The translations under genes were made by a program, and so were the position numbers. This document shows, one piece after another, positions 6,292 to 8,230 of a stretch of 8,230 bases of DNA (its first letter is position 1; each line of letters starts with the position of its first letter). Source of the DNA: Dehalococcoidia bacterium (lineage in GTDB: Bacteria; Chloroflexota; Dehalococcoidia; Dehalococcoidales; UBA1222). Location: assembly GCA_009776515.1 (NCBI GenBank), contig WRNP01000066.1, forward strand, positions 1-8,230. The letters run 5' to 3'. Below the pieces are notes generated by a model. That model was not told the DNA's origin, made no database searches, and saw only the letters and a program-made list of their open reading frames with translations.

Positions 6292-7476
6292 CTAAAAACT
6301 GGCGATATCCCCGCTGAGGATCTCATCGACCTGATCGTCGCTGATAGCAGTATTGTAGAAGCGGCCGTAGAAGTCTTTGACCTCGGTATAGATATCGATG
6401 CTTTCAAACGCCTGCGGGTACATGCGGGAGCCGGCCCACAGTACGGTTAGGGGTTGCTCAACATTGCGGTTGCCCCAGGTATGGACCCCCTTGGGTATCA
6501 GGTAGCACCGCTTATTTTTGACGGCATCCAATTGGGCGAAACGGGCATCGGTTTCGATAGCCTCCAGTTCGCCTGCGGAACTGAAGAAGATGACCTGGGG
6601 GTTCCACAGAACCATGTCTTCGCTGTGAACGGTAATGCTTTCGGTAGTATGAATGTCCCTGGTCACGCTTAGTCCTCCGGCAGCGTCTATCCACCATTCG
6701 GAAATGAGATGAGGGTTATTCAGGCCGGAAAGGGTTCCGTAAAAAACCCGTACCCGCTCAGCCTCCGGGATGGCTGCAGTGACGGCCCTGGTCTTATTCA
6801 GAGAGTCGTCAAAGTATTGGATATAGGCCTGGGCGCGCTCTTCTTCGCCAAAGATCTCGCCCAGGAGGGTCATGCATTGCTTGACGTCCTCGGCCTGTGT
6901 CCATGATAGATAAACGGTAGCCAAATTGGCGTTTTCCAACGTGGTGACGGTGGTTAGGTCCATGGTGAAAACGACATCCGGGTTGACCTTGAGGAGTTCT
7001 TCAATTTGCAGGGCCGAGCCTTGGGCTTGTACCTTGGGGAGGTCTTTGATATTGGGGGCTACCACATATTGATATTTCCAACTGGGCACATCGAAGTTGG
7101 GTGGCAGACCGGTGACTACCTTGCTGGCTTGCCCCATGGCGAAGACAAAGCCGTTCAGCACGCCGACGGAGCCCACCGTAGCGATGCGTGAAATGGCAGT
7201 GGGTAGGATGACCTGCCGTCCGGCCATGTCGGTGATGACCCGAGTGGTTGGAGTGGGGGTGAGGGTGGTGATGTCGGTAGCGGCAGCAGTTGAAGTTGCC
7301 GTCTTGGTGATAGTAGCTGAAGTTGTGGCGGTGGACGTCACTGTTTCAGTGAGTGTTGTTGTCCTGGCACAACCGCCCAGGGCATTAAAAAAGACCACTG
7401 AGGCGAGGGTCGCCCCGCTCGCTTTCAAGAAATCGCGGCGGGTAAATTGTTTCTCTTTTTTCTTTGGCTTGGCCAT
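6292..7476 (-). CDS. Tat-exported BtuF/MolA-like ABC substrate-binding lipoprotein
   Basis: This 394-residue protein belongs to the PF01497 (Fe3+-siderophore, cobalamin, MolA) binding-protein class. The N-terminus is strongly basic with a twin-arginine motif FTRRDFLKA (R13, R14), a hydrophobic stretch and a lipobox LGGC (C36). It should be exported folded by Tat and lipid-anchored. A Thr/Ala/Ser-rich linker (about 38-78) acts as a spacer. The binding domain begins at ITDMAGRQVILP; it contains GSALQIEELLKVNPDVVF (153-170), a long connecting helix region, and a second lobe ending in TWGNRNVEQPLTVLWAGSRMYP. ATG 7476 is preceded by TAAGGAG, which overlaps the stop codon of moeA, so the two are translationally coupled. 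No FecCD permease or ATPase is adjacent. Context with moeA suggests molybdate/tungstate or a metal chelate as ligand, but iron-siderophore or corrinoid binding is possible. Confidence 0.87.
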   Translation of the reverse strand: MAKPKKKEKQFTRRDFLKASGATLASVVFFNALGGCARTTTLTETVTSTATTSATITKTATSTAAATDITTLTPTPTTRVITDMAGRQVILPTAISRIATVGSVGVLNGFVFAMGQASKVVTGLPPNFDVPSWKYQYVVAPNIKDLPKVQAQGSALQIEELLKVNPDVVFTMDLTTVTTLENANLATVYLSWTQAEDVKQCMTLLGEIFGEEERAQAYIQYFDDSLNKTRAVTAAIPEAERVRVFYGTLSGLNNPHLISEWWIDAAGGLSVTRDIHTTESITVHSEDMVLWNPQVIFFSSAGELEAIETDARFAQLDAVKNKRCYLIPKGVHTWGNRNVEQPLTVLWAGSRMYPQAFESIDIYTEVKDFYGRFYNTAISDDQVDEILSGDIASF

Positions 7477-7487
7477 TATTTTGCTCC

Positions 7488-8230
7488 TTAGTATATGTTT
7501 TTATAAGCGCTGTTTTTGACAGACCGACCGGGCTGGGCATTATTGGGTATATAGCTGTTGCGGCACCAGTCCAGGGGCAGCACCGAAATCGTATCACCTG
7601 GCATGAGCGCATGTTCTTCCGGGATCAGGGTTAGGGCATTGGCGGTGGCCAAGCTGATGCCGCTTAGACTGGCATGGTAGTCCTTGCCTACCCGTTTGAG
7701 CTCTGTCCATCTCGCAAACATCACCTTCTTGGGCGGAAGGCCTTCTTGGATCACGGCATCCACGGAGGGATGGCCTAGGGAGGTGTGCCCGAGCATTTTA
7801 AGCATGGCCGGGCGTACCAGCGTCTCGAAATTTATGAGACAACCGGCTGGGGGGCCAGCGAGAGCAAAAAGGGGCACGGAGACAGTCTTGCCAGTAGGGG
7901 AGGTGCGGGTTAAAGTGCCGAAAGAAACAGAAGCTCCGGGCACCATTTTCACTCGAGAGAATTTTAGCTCGCCGAGTTTGGCCAAGGTGAGGCGCACCAG
8001 ATCGTAGTCGCCCCTGGAGACCCCGCCGCTTAGAATGAGAGCATCGGCGGCCTCGATGCCTTCTTGGATTTTTAAGCTGAGCGCAGTCTCATCATCGGAG
8101 GCAATGCCCAGTAGTTGAGATTTGCCTCCATAGTGCTCAACGAGGGTGGCGAGGGCGGGGCCGTTGCAGTCATAGACCTTGCCTAGTGGCAGGGGCTCGC
8201 CCAGGCTTACAAGCTCGTCGCCAGTGGAGA
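7488..8230 (-). CDS. moeA: MoeA molybdopterin molybdenumtransferase, C-terminal part, 5' end outside window
   Basis: MoeA inserts Mo (or W) into adenylylated molybdopterin in the last step of cofactor synthesis. The frame is open from the right edge; 246 residues are visible, starting at STGDELVSLGEPL, so roughly the N-terminal 180 residues are missing. Domain III is clear: TGDEL, VYDCNGPALATLVE, and SGGVSRGDYD (visible residues 67-76), the molybdopterin-binding loop. Domain IV follows. Two family motifs differ: the usual KPGKP reads VPGAS, and the usual PGNP loop reads AGPPAGC, followed by a well-kept LINFETLVRPAMLKMLG. This suggests a MoeA paralogue, perhaps with different metal preference. 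The protein ends in a short basic tail not typical of MoeA. Its TAA stop is part of the ribosome site of the next gene. It is the first visible gene of the cluster; the promoter lies outside. Confidence 0.93.
   Translation of the reverse strand, partial: STGDELVSLGEPLPLGKVYDCNGPALATLVEHYGGKSQLLGIASDDETALSLKIQEGIEAADALILSGGVSRGDYDLVRLTLAKLGELKFSRVKMVPGASVSFGTLTRTSPTGKTVSVPLFALAGPPAGCLINFETLVRPAMLKMLGHTSLGHPSVDAVIQEGLPPKKVMFARWTELKRVGKDYHASLSGISLATANALTLIPEEHALMPGDTISVLPLDWCRNSYIPNNAQPGRSVKNSAYKNIY

Noticed and set aside
7240..7370. Repetitive-looking DNA that might be a tandem repeat
   Set aside because: The pattern comes from Thr/Ala/Ser codons of the lipoprotein linker and has no fixed repeat unit.
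7097..7519. Plus-strand frame of 140 codons with Val-rich hydrophobic runs
   Set aside because: It is the antisense of the Thr/Ala-rich linker and signal region of the binding lipoprotein; the Val runs simply mirror Thr/Ala codons.

Overview
The window looks like a piece of an anaerobic bacterial genome with moderate G+C. The best guess is a Dehalococcoidia-like member of the Chloroflexota. This rests on protein character only: a Tat-type lipoprotein with a long Thr/Ala linker, FmdE and DUF364 family proteins, a MoeA of an unusual subgroup, and an integrase-type transposase common in such genomes. A Moorella/Desulfotomaculum-like Firmicute cannot be excluded.

Left edge (1 to about 780): the 5' part of an insertion sequence. 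A minus-strand transposase gene with an integrase-type (rve) DDE domain starts at 680 and runs off the left edge. Upstream of it, two copies of a split repeat (TGCTATT, spacer, TGATGCAA) probably form the terminal transposase-binding region.

Centre-left (786 to 2728, plus strand): a compact two-gene operon with its own sigma70-like promoter and a strong hairpin terminator. It encodes a cytosolic von Willebrand A (VWA) protein with an intact MIDAS metal site, and a J-domain protein with two Ig/BACON-like beta modules and a C-terminal membrane hairpin. Its function is unknown. It resembles the VWA-plus-partner modules found in bacterial stress and signalling systems.

Centre and right (2767 to 8230, minus strand): a co-directional cluster reading moeA (5' end outside the window), a Tat-dependent BtuF/MolA-like binding lipoprotein, a DUF4213/DUF364 protein, an FmdE-family protein, a class I SAM methyltransferase and a ModA-like binding lipoprotein. 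MoeA inserts Mo or W into molybdopterin, ModA binds molybdate/tungstate, and FmdE proteins accompany Mo/W enzymes. The simplest reading is a locus for molybdenum or tungsten acquisition and cofactor maturation, in which DUF364, FmdE and the methyltransferase form a poorly understood module. No permease or ATPase gene lies in the window, so both binding proteins are orphans here. The two transcription units converge on the terminator at 2698-2728.

No rRNA, tRNA or CRISPR array was seen, and no intergenic stretch exceeds about 200 bases.
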